In this document: positions 16,319 to 24,907 of the stretch, one piece after another
How positions within the stretch are numbered: position 1 is the first letter of the stretch
Layout: each line of letters starts with the position of its first letter
Source of the DNA: Chlamydiota bacterium
GTDB taxonomy: Bacteria; Chlamydiota; Chlamydiia; Chlamydiales; Rhabdochlamydiaceae
Assembly: GCA_013287985.1 (NCBI GenBank)
Contig: JABDCT010000001.1
Location: forward strand, 1-64,000
Length of the DNA stretch: 64,000 nt
Reading direction: 5' to 3'
The notes under the pieces: model-generated
The model's input: only the letters and a program-made list of their open reading frames with translations
The model's database searches: none
Told to the model about the DNA's origin: nothing
Program-made: the position numbers and the translations under genes

Positions 16319-17722
16319 ATGTTTTCTAAAGTGTCTAAGTCCCTGCTTGTTTTCAGCCTTCTTCTCGCTATGAAACATGTGCATGCTGAGCAGCAAGAGG
16401 AAGTCTATCCTGTAGCCATTATTGGCGGCGGGGTCGGAGCCCTCACTTCAGCCATCTATCTAGAGCGCGCAGGCGTCCACTCCCTTGTTATTGAAGGAAA
16501 GACCCCCGGAGGAGCGATCGCTCAATCCCCTAACGTGCATAATTGGCCCGGCGAACTCGAAATCGATGGGATGGCTCTCATTGAGAAGATCCGCAATCAA
16601 GCCAAAGTTAATGGCACTAATCTCTTGGATGAAGAGGTCATCGGCGTCGATTTTTCAAGCCGCCCCTACCATATCACCACGCGCTTTGTGAAAAATCCCG
16701 AAAAAACGCGCACTATTCAAGCCACTACCTGCATCATCGCAATGGGCTCGACTCCCCGCATGCTAGGTGTGCCCGGAGAGTCTCTTTACTGGACACATGG
16801 CGTCTATAGCTGCGCCGTTTGCGATGGAGCGCTCTTTAAAAATAAAAAGGTCGCCGTTATTGGAGGCGGAGACTCTGCAATTCTAGAGGCGGAATATCTC
16901 TCAAAAATCGCATCAGAAGTCACTATCGTGCTACGCTCTAAGAATTTCCGCACCACAGAGGTCCTGCGCAAGAACCAGATCCTTAACAAACCCAATGTAC
17001 GCGTCGTCTATGATAACAAAATCACCGAGGTTGAAGGGGATGGTAAGAAAGCGACAGGTCTTGTTCTTAAAACAGCAGATGGACGCAGTTCTAAGCTCGC
17101 CGTCGACGGCATTTTCCTCGCTATAGGCTCTACGCCTAACTCCCAGCTATTTAAAGGCCAGCTCGATCTAGACGAGAAGGGGTTCATTCTTCTCAAGGAT
17201 CAGCAGCAAACCTCCAAACCCGGCATTTTTGCTATTGGCGATATCGTCGACCCGATCTATAAACAAGCCATTTCCGCTGCTGGTGATGGAGCAAAAGCCG
17301 CTCTTCAAGCGGAGCGCTATCTCTCAGCTATTGCCCCCGTAAAAGAATCTCAAGCGGATTCAGCCGTTGCTCTAAAAATCGCAGATAAGGTCTCTGTAGG
17401 CCTGCAAGAAATAACCTCGATCGATGACCTCAACAAAGAACTCATGAATCCGACCGTGCCGATCATCATCGACTTCTATTCTCCTTATTGCGGTCCATGC
17501 CGCCGCCTAGGCCCTATCCTGGAAGAAAAAGCGCGTCAATATCAGGGACAGATCAAGTTCTTCAAAGTGAATATCTCTGAACTCAGCGAACTTGCAACTG
17601 ATTACAACATCCACGGGATTCCTACTATTCTCGTTTTCGATAGTCAGGGAAAACAGGTGGATCGTCGTACGGGCTTGGATGAGATTAACCCGCTCATCAA
17701 CAACCTCGACAGTTTAAAGTAA
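16319..17722 (+). CDS. thioredoxin reductase-thioredoxin fusion with N-terminal signal-like segment
   Basis: A 467-residue fusion. The start MFSKVSKSLLVF is set by GGAG 6 nt upstream. Residues 1-24 look like a Sec signal peptide or membrane anchor (ending HVHAE). Residues about 29-345 are a low-molecular-weight thioredoxin reductase: FAD motif IIGGGVGALTSAIYL, redox pair C165-AV-C168-D, NADPH motif VAVIGGGDSAILEAEYL, and IFAIGDIVD near the end. Residues about 360-467 are a thioredoxin with C391-GP-C394. Such reductase-thioredoxin fusions are known, for example in Mycobacterium leprae, but an export signal is unusual because NADPH is cytoplasmic. It may be anchored with its domains inside, or work in the envelope. 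Confidence 0.88.
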   Translation: MFSKVSKSLLVFSLLLAMKHVHAEQQEEVYPVAIIGGGVGALTSAIYLERAGVHSLVIEGKTPGGAIAQSPNVHNWPGELEIDGMALIEKIRNQAKVNGTNLLDEEVIGVDFSSRPYHITTRFVKNPEKTRTIQATTCIIAMGSTPRMLGVPGESLYWTHGVYSCAVCDGALFKNKKVAVIGGGDSAILEAEYLSKIASEVTIVLRSKNFRTTEVLRKNQILNKPNVRVVYDNKITEVEGDGKKATGLVLKTADGRSSKLAVDGIFLAIGSTPNSQLFKGQLDLDEKGFILLKDQQQTSKPGIFAIGDIVDPIYKQAISAAGDGAKAALQAERYLSAIAPVKESQADSAVALKIADKVSVGLQEITSIDDLNKELMNPTVPIIIDFYSPYCGPCRRLGPILEEKARQYQGQIKFFKVNISELSELATDYNIHGIPTILVFDSQGKQVDRRTGLDEINPLINNLDSLK

Positions 17723-17844
17723 GCGTTTACAACTAATTTCTTTCTTTGTTAAGCTCTTTGACAAATTACGCATGGCATTTGCTTTAGGAGCAGATGCTTA
17801 ACGTACGAACCGAACCACCTGTGGGTTCCAACAAAGAGAATGAT

Positions 17845-18810
17845 ATGAGAGCAATTAGCATCAAACACCTTCTTACCTGTCTGTCCATTTTGGCTTTGTC
17901 AGGGTCTCTTTCCGCAGAAGAAGAAACTTTGATCGACTCTTCTCCAGTTGTACATGAAGAGCAAGTCGTTGTAACAACAGAACCTGAAATGCACATCCTG
18001 CCGGTTACTCTTGATGAGCAACCCGTCGCTTCAGAAGAGCACGTCGAACTCGATTCGCGTCCTCTTACACAAGAGAAGATCGACCAGATGGTCGAAGAGC
18101 GCGTAGCAGAACTGAAAGAAGCTCAAGAAGAAGCTGGCCAAACAAGCGATTCTACCCTCGGTGTACCAGTTATCCCCATCGATTGGAACAGACAAAGTTC
18201 TTTCGCTTCTATGTTCCCAGCCGAAATGGGCAATCTGGCTCTTTTGGCATCAGATCAAGTAAAGCATGCAACAACTGCTTCTTACTCGCCTGCTATCTAC
18301 CATTTTATCCTTGATTGGCCTCGCGATGGCAAGGGCAACCTCACCAATATGATCAGACTGGAAGACGGTTCTGAGTGGAGCTTCGATGCAGCAAATAGCT
18401 ACGTCATCTTCGGTCTCGGCGATCGCGCCTGGCGACCAGGTGATACAGTTGTCCTCGCTCCAAAATCAAACTGGGTATGGGGTTCTGACTACTCCTATAC
18501 TCTGTCCAACCGCACCAGAGGCTCTTCTGTCGATGTCAATCCTTTCCTCGGACCTATTAAATATGGCCAACACACTTTCTGGGTCACAGGAATCGACTAC
18601 ACCAACCACAGAGTTAGCCTGATCAACGGCATGGGCGATAGACTCTCTTGGGCTATTCCACAACAAGACTGGTTCCTCTTTAACGACTGGAAAGTGGATG
18701 ACACCGTCATCATCGCAGAAAATGACAACTGGCTCTGGTACTTTTCAGAATATGACACCATTCTGATCAACGTGCCTATGAACCATTTCATCCGCGCGAA
18801 ACAACTCTAA
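17845..18810 (+). CDS. exported protein with internal duplicated domain
   Basis: A 321-residue protein starting at MRAISIKHLL. A clear signal peptide (about 1-24, ending SLSAEEE) precedes an acidic linker with a short helical stretch (QEKIDQMVEERVAELKEAQ). From about 115 the chain is beta-rich and Trp-rich. Two related blocks can be aligned: WSFDAANSYVIFGLGDRAW followed by GDTVVLAPKSNWVWGSDYSY, and LSWAIPQQDWFLFNDWKVD followed by DTVIIAENDNWLWYFSEYD. Each holds a W-x-x-D-D/G-TV-I/V strand and an N-W-x-W motif, pointing to duplication of a small beta domain. I do not recognise the family. It is probably periplasmic or outer-membrane associated. Confidence 0.7.
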   Translation: MRAISIKHLLTCLSILALSGSLSAEEETLIDSSPVVHEEQVVVTTEPEMHILPVTLDEQPVASEEHVELDSRPLTQEKIDQMVEERVAELKEAQEEAGQTSDSTLGVPVIPIDWNRQSSFASMFPAEMGNLALLASDQVKHATTASYSPAIYHFILDWPRDGKGNLTNMIRLEDGSEWSFDAANSYVIFGLGDRAWRPGDTVVLAPKSNWVWGSDYSYTLSNRTRGSSVDVNPFLGPIKYGQHTFWVTGIDYTNHRVSLINGMGDRLSWAIPQQDWFLFNDWKVDDTVIIAENDNWLWYFSEYDTILINVPMNHFIRAKQL

Positions 18811-18828
18811 AGCAGGAGCGTGAAATCG

Positions 18829-18972
18829 ATGGAACCTATCCTCATTTCTCGCTCTCAAGCAAGTGGAGGCGGCTTCGACCGTCTCCCTTTATGCATCGCC
18901 TCCTTCTCATATTCTTTGAGAAGAGGTACTACAGTCCATTTTTCTAATCAACCCTACTATGGAGCTTATTAA
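18829..18972 (+). CDS. possible small protein upstream of the Q-rich protein gene
   Basis: A 47-codon open frame (MEPILISRSQASGGGF to NQPYYGAY) with AGGAG about 10 nt before the ATG. Its stop ends one base before the ATG of the next gene, a spacing that would couple translation. It has no recognisable domain. It also overlaps a GC-rich inverted repeat (GGAGGCG / CGCCTCC), so the region may instead be a terminator or leader structure. Confidence 0.35.
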   Translation: MEPILISRSQASGGGFDRLPLCIASFSYSLRRGTTVHFSNQPYYGAY

Positions 18973-18973
18973 T

Positions 18974-19732
18974 ATGACAACTTCTTCTGATGGTCCTCGT
19001 CTTTCCCCACCTACACACCCTATTACAATCAATCGAGCCAACGTCTTTTGCGACGATGATGATGTTGTAGATGCCTTTTCTACATCCGTAAAAATTCTTG
19101 CAGTAGCTCTTGCTTGCTTTGTAGTGATAGCAACCGCCGTCATCCATGCTGCTTTACTGCCTTATATGATCATCGTTTCAGCTGTGCCTGTTATTGTCGT
19201 TTACGACTATGGCCACTGGCGCATTATCGGTGTATTCCGCACCTTTATTCCCGTGTCTTCCTATAGCTCTTCAAGCAGCTATGCAACTAGCGGCAGAAGC
19301 TATTCGAACATCCCAAGCTACAATAACAACAATAATGACTATAGCCGAACCCAATCACAGAGAACCCGCGATAGTGAACATGATCATTTTGGCTCAGCTT
19401 CTTGGGATAGATCGAGAGTTCACAGCGGCAGGAATGACCAATTTGGCAGCGGTCGCGGACCGAGCAGCAATCCTCCACCTAGCAGCTCTTACCAGCAACA
19501 GCAACAACAGCAGCAACAACCTCCCATTCCAAAACATAACATTCCAAGCTTCCAACCAGGAAATAACAGTACCTTTGGTGGAAGTTCTATTCCTCCGTCC
19601 TTCCAGCAACCATCAAGCAGCAATCCTTTTGCTAGCAATACAAACTTTGGCGGGGGAAATGCAAATGCATCCGGAACATCAAGCAACAACCCTGTTGGTG
19701 GTAACGCACAATTTGGCATAAGAAAAAAGTAA
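18974..19732 (+). CDS. Inc-like membrane protein with Q/N/S/G-rich low-complexity tail
   Basis: A 252-residue protein starting at MTTSSDGPRLS (GGAG upstream). Residues about 35-80 are a two-lobed hydrophobic region (ILAVALACFVVIATAVIHAA and LPYMIIVSAVPVIVVYDYG), the Inc-type hairpin. The remaining 165 or so residues are low complexity: runs of S, N, G and Q including a tract of nine Gln, NNNNN, and repeated F-x-S-G/N motifs, ending in IRKK. This resembles prion-like or phase-separating disordered tails and is predicted to face the cytosol of the bacterium or host. No enzyme domain. A strong terminator follows. Confidence 0.65.
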   Translation: MTTSSDGPRLSPPTHPITINRANVFCDDDDVVDAFSTSVKILAVALACFVVIATAVIHAALLPYMIIVSAVPVIVVYDYGHWRIIGVFRTFIPVSSYSSSSSYATSGRSYSNIPSYNNNNNDYSRTQSQRTRDSEHDHFGSASWDRSRVHSGRNDQFGSGRGPSSNPPPSSSYQQQQQQQQQPPIPKHNIPSFQPGNNSTFGGSSIPPSFQQPSSSNPFASNTNFGGGNANASGTSSNNPVGGNAQFGIRKK

Positions 19733-19753
19733 GTTTCTAGTCAGCCCCTCAAG

Positions 19754-19785
19754 AAAAAACCCAGGAAAATTTCCTGGGTTTTTTT
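19754..19785. terminator. bidirectional rho-independent terminator
   Basis: A near-perfect hairpin (AACCCAGGAAA / TTTCCTGGGTT) flanked by an A-run on the left and a T-run on the right. It would end the plus-strand Q-rich gene and could also act on transcripts from the right. Confidence 0.9.
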
Positions 19786-19827
19786 ATTTAGAGCCTGCTA
19801 TAGGTAAGAAAAAAAGGTTAGAAAAAG

Positions 19828-19992
19828 ATGTATTCCTACCCTCATTTGCCTATCGCGGATAAAGATAAGCTGAAAGATGCGGAAAATCCGCTTCCCACAG
19901 TTAAAAAGCACGCTCCCCTCTCTAAATCTCTTCTGAAAGGGAGCTCCATGCGCAAAAAGCGCATATTAAATAAGCAGAGCAGTAGCGATTGA
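19828..19992 (+). CDS. possible small basic protein
   Basis: A 54-codon frame (MYSYPHLPIADKDKLKDAE to ILNKQSSSD), lysine-rich and hydrophilic, lying between the terminator and the 3' end of the mgtE-like gene, which it overlaps by 27 bases on the opposite strand. A purine-rich GGTTAGAAAAAG precedes the ATG. No homologue is known to me. Its composition is protein-like, but the length leaves doubt. Confidence 0.35.
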   Translation: MYSYPHLPIADKDKLKDAENPLPTVKKHAPLSKSLLKGSSMRKKRILNKQSSSD

Positions 19993-20946
19993 CAGGTAGA
20001 TTGCCGTCGTGATGATGTCGACAGCCATGAGGACAACAGGCCCTGCTGCCACTCTTGGATCTAGCTTAGCTGCATGCAGACAAAGGGGAATGATCGCCCC
20101 AATGGTTCCCGATAAAGTCACCGAAATTAAGATCCCCACTCCAATGACAAATGCCGGCGGAAGGCCATCGCCCCAAAAAAGCGAAACCGCTCCAATGATC
20201 GCCCCGCAGGTCAGAGCGATCGGAGAGACCAGCTTCCATTCCAATGCCATCCTCTGCAGAATCGTTCTGAAGGTCGCTTTGTCGCGCTGCAGGAGATGTA
20301 GGCTATTGGTCATCGACTGCATCGAAATCGACTCGCTTAAAGTCAAGACAAGCGGGATAAAGAAGGCTAGCAGCAGCACTTCCCCCAGCACGAGTGCATA
20401 GTGGTGTGAGATAATGGCACACGCAATCCCGCCCAGCATATTGCAAAAGAGCCATGGCATGCGATTTTTATAGGTGGACCATACCGAACGGGTTTTGCCC
20501 TCTTCGATCTTGAAACCTAAGATTTGAAAAACATCGGCGTTAGAAGAGCGCGCTTTGGACATATCAATGGCTTCTTCCAGGTAGAGCTGGATATCGACGA
20601 TGCCGAGTAGCAGACCTTCCTCATCTACCACAGGGAGCGCAAGAAGATGATGGGTCGAGAGCTTTTCCATTGCCTGGCGCAGGGTCTGAGAGGCGGGGAT
20701 GGAAACGACGGCGTTTTCCATGATCGATTCAATGCGATGGTTTGGAGGGCTTAAGAGCAAATGTCGTGCTGATACAACCCCTTTAAGACGTCTTTGCTGG
20801 TCAACGACATAAAAATAAAAAATTTTTTCAGCGATCCCGTGGGAACGGATCGTGTTTGCCGCCTCTTCCACCGTCTGATCGATCTGCAGGACCGTCCGAA
20901 TCGGCAAAACAAAATCTTTAACTTTCTTATTTAAATCATAACCCAT
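19966..20946 (-). CDS. mgtE: MgtE-type magnesium transporter, short form
   Basis: A 326-residue protein. Two CBS domains (about 1-130; VVDQQRRLKGVVSARHLLL and ALPVVDEEGLLLGIVD) precede five membrane helices of the MgtE channel (about 170-326), including SESISMQSMTNSLHLL, GTIGAIIPL and the final AAGPVVLMAVDIITTAIYL, which carries the metal-selective Asp region. The usual N-terminal MgtE domain (about 130 residues) is missing, so it is shorter than the family norm of about 450. Start chosen at MGYDLNKKV. Its start lies only 27 bp from the divergent methyltransferase start, so the promoters overlap. Confidence 0.85.
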   Translation of the reverse strand: MGYDLNKKVKDFVLPIRTVLQIDQTVEEAANTIRSHGIAEKIFYFYVVDQQRRLKGVVSARHLLLSPPNHRIESIMENAVVSIPASQTLRQAMEKLSTHHLLALPVVDEEGLLLGIVDIQLYLEEAIDMSKARSSNADVFQILGFKIEEGKTRSVWSTYKNRMPWLFCNMLGGIACAIISHHYALVLGEVLLLAFFIPLVLTLSESISMQSMTNSLHLLQRDKATFRTILQRMALEWKLVSPIALTCGAIIGAVSLFWGDGLPPAFVIGVGILISVTLSGTIGAIIPLCLHAAKLDPRVAAGPVVLMAVDIITTAIYLSIATALLI

Positions 20947-20973
20947 ATTCTTGATGTGTATACACAAAGCTCT

Positions 20974-21729
20974 ATGGCAAAACAATCTAATTCTTCATGG
21001 GAAGAGGCGTCCGGCTGGTATGACCAGGCCGTTGGTGAAAAAGGCCTCTACTACCATCAAAAAATCATCCTCCCGGGCGTCCTGCGCCTCATGCAGCTCT
21101 CCAAAGAATCGCACGTTCTGGATATCGGATGCGGTCAGGGAATTCTCGCGCGTGTCATCCCTCCTCATGTCTCTTATGTAGGAGTCGACAGCTCTAAATC
21201 TCTTATCTCTTCCGCCCAAAAACGCAGCTCAAATCCTCTACATAAGTTTCTGGTGGCCGATGCGACGAAACCTCTGCCCCTGAAAGAGACCTTCACGCAC
21301 ATTGCTTTAATTCTCTCACTGCAGAACATGCCGGAGTGCAGCAAGGTGCTTGCCCATGCGAGTGCTCGGCTGCAACCAGGTGGACGCATGTTTATTGTGA
21401 TTAACCATCCTCACTTCCGCATCCCGCGCCAATCGAGCTGGGGCGTGGACAAAGAGAAGAAGTGGCGCTATAGACGCGTCGATCGCTATATGACTCCGCT
21501 GAAAATCCCGATCCAGACCTATGTCGATAAAAAGCCGGCAGAAACCTGGTCGTTTCACCACCCCCTCTGCGACTATGCGCGCTTCCTTTTTGAAGCGGGG
21601 TGTGCGATTGAAAAGATCGAAGAGTGGTGTTCGGACAAGAAGAGCGAAGGGGGCGCCGCCAAGATGGAAGATGCCAGCCGAGCGGAAATTCCCCTATTTA
21701 TGACGCTTGTCGCTAAAAAATGGATTTAA
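20974..21729 (+). CDS. class I SAM-dependent methyltransferase
   Basis: A 251-residue methyltransferase of the Methyltransf_11/UbiE-like group. Motif I is VLDIGCGQGILARVI, followed by VGVDSSKSLI (motif II), an FLVADATKPLPL-type acidic loop, and the motif LQPGGRMFIVINHPHF. The substrate is not clear; the C-terminal region (YMTPLKIPIQTYV, SFHHPL) resembles cytoplasmic small-molecule methyltransferases of unknown target. Start placed at MAKQSNSSWEE. It overlaps the convergent ankyrin-like gene by 17 bases. Confidence 0.85.
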   Translation: MAKQSNSSWEEASGWYDQAVGEKGLYYHQKIILPGVLRLMQLSKESHVLDIGCGQGILARVIPPHVSYVGVDSSKSLISSAQKRSSNPLHKFLVADATKPLPLKETFTHIALILSLQNMPECSKVLAHASARLQPGGRMFIVINHPHFRIPRQSSWGVDKEKKWRYRRVDRYMTPLKIPIQTYVDKKPAETWSFHHPLCDYARFLFEAGCAIEKIEEWCSDKKSEGGAAKMEDASRAEIPLFMTLVAKKWI

Positions 21730-22456
21730 AGTAAGCCGCAATCCGTGGACTATACTTCGTGGCTTCCATAAGAGTAGTATTTTTCACAGGTTTTTGCATG
21801 ATTTCTTTCCAGTTGTCTGGATATTTTTTCTTGATTGCACCTGTCAGCCATTTGACTAGCTCTAGCTGGTCGTGATGGCAAGCGGTGTGCAGGGGGCTCC
21901 AAAGGTTATCAAACACTTTGTCGATCGCAAGGTGGGGAAAAGTCCTGCATAAATAATCCACAATCGCAATTTTGCCATGCAAACAACTCACTGATAAAAG
22001 CCACTCTTGCTCCTTTAGAGTAGGAGCATGCTTAGAGATCAGAAAGGCGAGTGTTTCTGGACCGTCTGCTTCTGTAGAGAGATCGAGATGATAGTATTCG
22101 ATTTTTATGCCATAAGCATCCTGAAGCATTTTAGCGGTATGGCAGAGATTCGTCGTACACGCCTTTTTCATCGCCAGGTTCTCGGAACTGAATCCAATAG
22201 TCCTCTCAAACGCCTGACTTACCATGCTTTTAAAGAGTGATTGCCATTTTGTGGGCCCGCAGATCTCTTTTAAATGATTGCAAAGCTTCTCTTTCCCTGG
22301 CACATGAGGATGCAGAAAGTAGGAGCTCATGATGACTTCTACGACCTTCTCATCTTCGACTGAGAGCTGCTCGACCTGTTTAAAATCAACAGCTGCCTCA
22401 AAAGACACCTGGGTTAATTCATTTATTAATAATAAAAAACCTGAATAGATCGCCAT
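21713..22456 (-). CDS. ankyrin-like hypothetical protein
   Basis: A 247-residue protein. The C-terminal half contains two or three ankyrin-like helix pairs: LLSVSCLHGKIAIVDYLCRT and SPLHTACHHDQLELVKWLTG, the latter close to the ankyrin consensus (PLHxAxxxGxxxxVxxLL). The N-terminal half is helical with no clear family; a Cys-rich stretch (KKACTTNLCHTAKML) is present. Ankyrin proteins in intracellular bacteria are often secreted and bind host proteins, so an effector role is possible but unproven. Confidence 0.65.
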   Translation of the reverse strand: MAIYSGFLLLINELTQVSFEAAVDFKQVEQLSVEDEKVVEVIMSSYFLHPHVPGKEKLCNHLKEICGPTKWQSLFKSMVSQAFERTIGFSSENLAMKKACTTNLCHTAKMLQDAYGIKIEYYHLDLSTEADGPETLAFLISKHAPTLKEQEWLLSVSCLHGKIAIVDYLCRTFPHLAIDKVFDNLWSPLHTACHHDQLELVKWLTGAIKKKYPDNWKEIMQKPVKNTTLMEATKYSPRIAAYFKSIF

Positions 22457-22478
22457 AATATTCCTTTAACAGGAAATA

Positions 22479-22985
22479 TTATATAGGATTATCTCTTTTC
22501 GCACGATGTTCTTTTAACTGTTGGGCAGTCGATTTGCGCCTTTCACGGCGGAACTCGGCCTCCTCAAAGCGGCGGATTTCTATGGGGGTCTCAGGGATGA
22601 CCTGCGGCACTTCGACCGGTTTTTTATGATCATCGAGGGCGACAAAGGTGAAATAGGCCGAAAGGATGTGGCGTTTTTCGCGGGTTTTGTAATTCTCCGC
22701 CTCCACCTTTACCCCGATCTCCATCGAGGAGCGCCACGCCCGGTTGCAGGCTGCGCTAAACAGCAGGATATCTCCCCTGCCCGCGGGGTTCAGAAAGTGC
22801 ATCGAATCGACCGAAGCGGTCACACAGGTGTATTCGCTGTGGCGCTCCGCGACAACAAGGGCAATGCGGTCGAGAGTTGCCATGATCAGCCCCCCAAAAA
22901 CGGTATCGTAGGAGTTGAGATCGTTAGGAAAAATTTTATAGGTATGCTGATCGACTGCTGTCTCTTTGACTGTTTTGGCGCGCAT
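22479..22985 (-). CDS. acyl-CoA thioesterase, hotdog fold (YciA-like)
   Basis: A 168-residue hotdog-fold protein. It shows the acyl-CoA thioesterase pattern NDLNSYDTVFGGLIMATLD (with the catalytic Asp/Asn region and GG), VTASVDSMHFLNPAGRGD and a beta-rich half ending in LSAYFTFVALD. It would hydrolyse acyl-CoA to fatty acid and CoA. The start MRAKTVKE has GGGAG just upstream; an alternative Met lies four codons earlier. A basic tail (RRERRKSTAQQLKEHRAKR) is extra. It is divergent from glmS, with 63 bp between the starts. Confidence 0.88.
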   Translation of the reverse strand: MRAKTVKETAVDQHTYKIFPNDLNSYDTVFGGLIMATLDRIALVVAERHSEYTCVTASVDSMHFLNPAGRGDILLFSAACNRAWRSSMEIGVKVEAENYKTREKRHILSAYFTFVALDDHKKPVEVPQVIPETPIEIRRFEEAEFRRERRKSTAQQLKEHRAKRDNPI

Positions 22986-23048
22986 GGCCTCTCCCATTAG
23001 AAAATATTTTAATTTTTTTATCGCACTTTTCCTGATATAGTTCAATTC

Positions 23049-24878
23049 ATGTGCGGAATATTTGGTCATATCGGAAAAAACTCCATCGGTAGCTGTTTAA
23101 AGGGCTTGAAGCGCCTGGAATACCGCGGCTACGACTCTGCCGGCATCGCCGGCGTCTCAGACGGGAATCTCTACTGCTTTAAAGAGATCGGCAAGCTGAG
23201 CAGCTTGGAAAAGATGCTGGAAAATAAGATCCTCCCCATGGAGACGGCCATTGCGCATACGCGATGGGCCACTCATGGCAAAGTTTCGCGTGAAAACACC
23301 CACCCCCACTTCGACCAGAAGGGCGATATCGCTATCGTCCATAATGGCATTTTAGAAAATCACAACTCCCTGCGCGATATGCTGCGCAGCCGCGGCGTCT
23401 CCTTTAAATCGGATACCGACACAGAAGTGATCGTGCAGCTGATCGCCCACTTCTACAAAGGCGACCTCGTCGAAGCGGTCCAGCACGCTCTCGGGCTCAT
23501 GCAAGGATTTTGGGGAATTGCCCTCATCCACCGCGAGCATCCCGACTGCATCATCGCCACCGCGCGCGTCAATCCCCTAGTCGTTGGACTCTCCGTTAAG
23601 GATAAAGAGGCGTTTGTCTCTTCCGATCCCTATGCATTCAACCGCTCCGACCTCGACATCTACTTCCTCAAAGATGGAGAAGTCGCCGCCGTCTATCGCG
23701 ACCATATCGAAGTCTTCGATCAGAGCCGTATGCAGATCGAGAAGACACCTGAACAGCTGGAACTAGACACTGTGGAAATCTCCAAGAAGGGCTACGAACA
23801 CTACATGCTCAAGGAGATCTTTGAGCAGCCAGAATCGATCCAGAGCGCCTTCCACAACCGTATTATCCAGGATTTTGGCTCCGTTGAGTTCGAGCATCTC
23901 ACCTTGACGACACAAGAGCTTTTGAGCGTCGAGCGCATCCTGATCATCGGCTGCGGCAGCTCGTGGCATGCCGGGTGCCTTGCTGCAATGCTTCTCGAAG
24001 AGATGGCGCGCATCCCCTCCCAAGCGGAAATCGCCTCGGAGTTTCGCTACAAAAACCCGATTATCTCCCCCAATACGCTCGTCATCGCCATTTCTCAGTC
24101 GGGCGAAACGCTCGACACGCTCGCCGCCGTGCGCGAGGTGAAGAGCAAGGGCGCAAAAGTCCTCGCAGTCTGCAACGTCCCCTCTTCCGCCCTCACGCGC
24201 GAGGCTGATGCGACGATTCTGCTGCGCGCAGGCCCGGAAGTCAGCGTCTGCTCCACCAAGGCCTTTACCAGCCAGGTCACCGTTCTTATGCTTTTCGGCC
24301 TCCTGATGGGGCGCCTGCGCCACGTCAGCAAAGAAGAGGGCCAGCAGTTTTTAAACGAAGTGGCGCGCCTGCCTGGAGCGGTACAAGATGTGCTCGACCA
24401 GCACCGCCAGATCCAAAGGCTAGCAAAAAAATATGCTGCATTTGACAAGTTCTTCTTCATCGGCCGTAACTACATGGTTCCCGCGAGTCTCGAAGGCGCG
24501 CTCAAATTAAAAGAAATCTCCTATATCTCCGCCTCTGGCTACCCCGCCGGTGAGCTCAAACACGGACCGATCGCCCTTGTCGACGCCCAGTGCGCGATTA
24601 TCGGCATGAGCGGCAACCAGAGGACCTATGAGAAGTTTCTCAGCAACCTGATGGAAGTCAAGGCGCGCGAAGGCGTCGTACTCGCTCTGGCACCAGAAGG
24701 CGCCGAGCAGATTGATAAGATCGTCGACGATGTGCTCTATCTGCCCTCGCTCTGCGATCCTCTCTCGAGCATCCCCTACAGCGTTGCCTGTCAGCTCCTT
24801 GCTTACTATATCGCTGCCGAGCGCGGCAACGACATCGACCAGCCGCGCAATTTAGCGAAGTCCGTCACTGTTGAATAA
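23049..24878 (+). CDS. glmS: glutamine-fructose-6-phosphate aminotransferase
   Basis: A 609-residue enzyme that makes glucosamine-6-phosphate from fructose-6-phosphate and glutamine, the entry point to peptidoglycan and LPS amino sugars. It begins MCGIFG, with Cys2 as the nucleophile after Met removal. The glutamine amidotransferase domain spans about 1-225 (RYRGYDSAG, IAHTRWATHG, HNGILEN). Two SIS sugar-isomerase domains follow (about 285-420 and 455-600), with SQSGETLDT and the C-terminal DQPRNLAKSVTVE. Full family length. No ribosome site; a TATAGT box ends 7 nt before the ATG. No glmS ribozyme can be seen in the 63-bp gap. Confidence 0.97.
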   Translation: MCGIFGHIGKNSIGSCLKGLKRLEYRGYDSAGIAGVSDGNLYCFKEIGKLSSLEKMLENKILPMETAIAHTRWATHGKVSRENTHPHFDQKGDIAIVHNGILENHNSLRDMLRSRGVSFKSDTDTEVIVQLIAHFYKGDLVEAVQHALGLMQGFWGIALIHREHPDCIIATARVNPLVVGLSVKDKEAFVSSDPYAFNRSDLDIYFLKDGEVAAVYRDHIEVFDQSRMQIEKTPEQLELDTVEISKKGYEHYMLKEIFEQPESIQSAFHNRIIQDFGSVEFEHLTLTTQELLSVERILIIGCGSSWHAGCLAAMLLEEMARIPSQAEIASEFRYKNPIISPNTLVIAISQSGETLDTLAAVREVKSKGAKVLAVCNVPSSALTREADATILLRAGPEVSVCSTKAFTSQVTVLMLFGLLMGRLRHVSKEEGQQFLNEVARLPGAVQDVLDQHRQIQRLAKKYAAFDKFFFIGRNYMVPASLEGALKLKEISYISASGYPAGELKHGPIALVDAQCAIIGMSGNQRTYEKFLSNLMEVKAREGVVLALAPEGAEQIDKIVDDVLYLPSLCDPLSSIPYSVACQLLAYYIAAERGNDIDQPRNLAKSVTVE

Positions 24879-24907
24879 AAGGTGCGGTCTCATTAGAGTG
24901 AGCTTTA

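Noticed and set aside
22521-23000. 159-codon plus-strand frame over the thioesterase gene
   Set aside because: Antisense to a clear hotdog-fold gene; no ribosome site or family match.
22986-23048. glmS ribozyme/riboswitch before glmS
   Set aside because: The gap is only 63 bp and AT-rich, and shows none of the conserved glmS ribozyme core.
23763-24323. 186-codon minus-strand frame inside glmS
   Set aside because: Antisense shadow of a highly conserved gene with strong codon bias.
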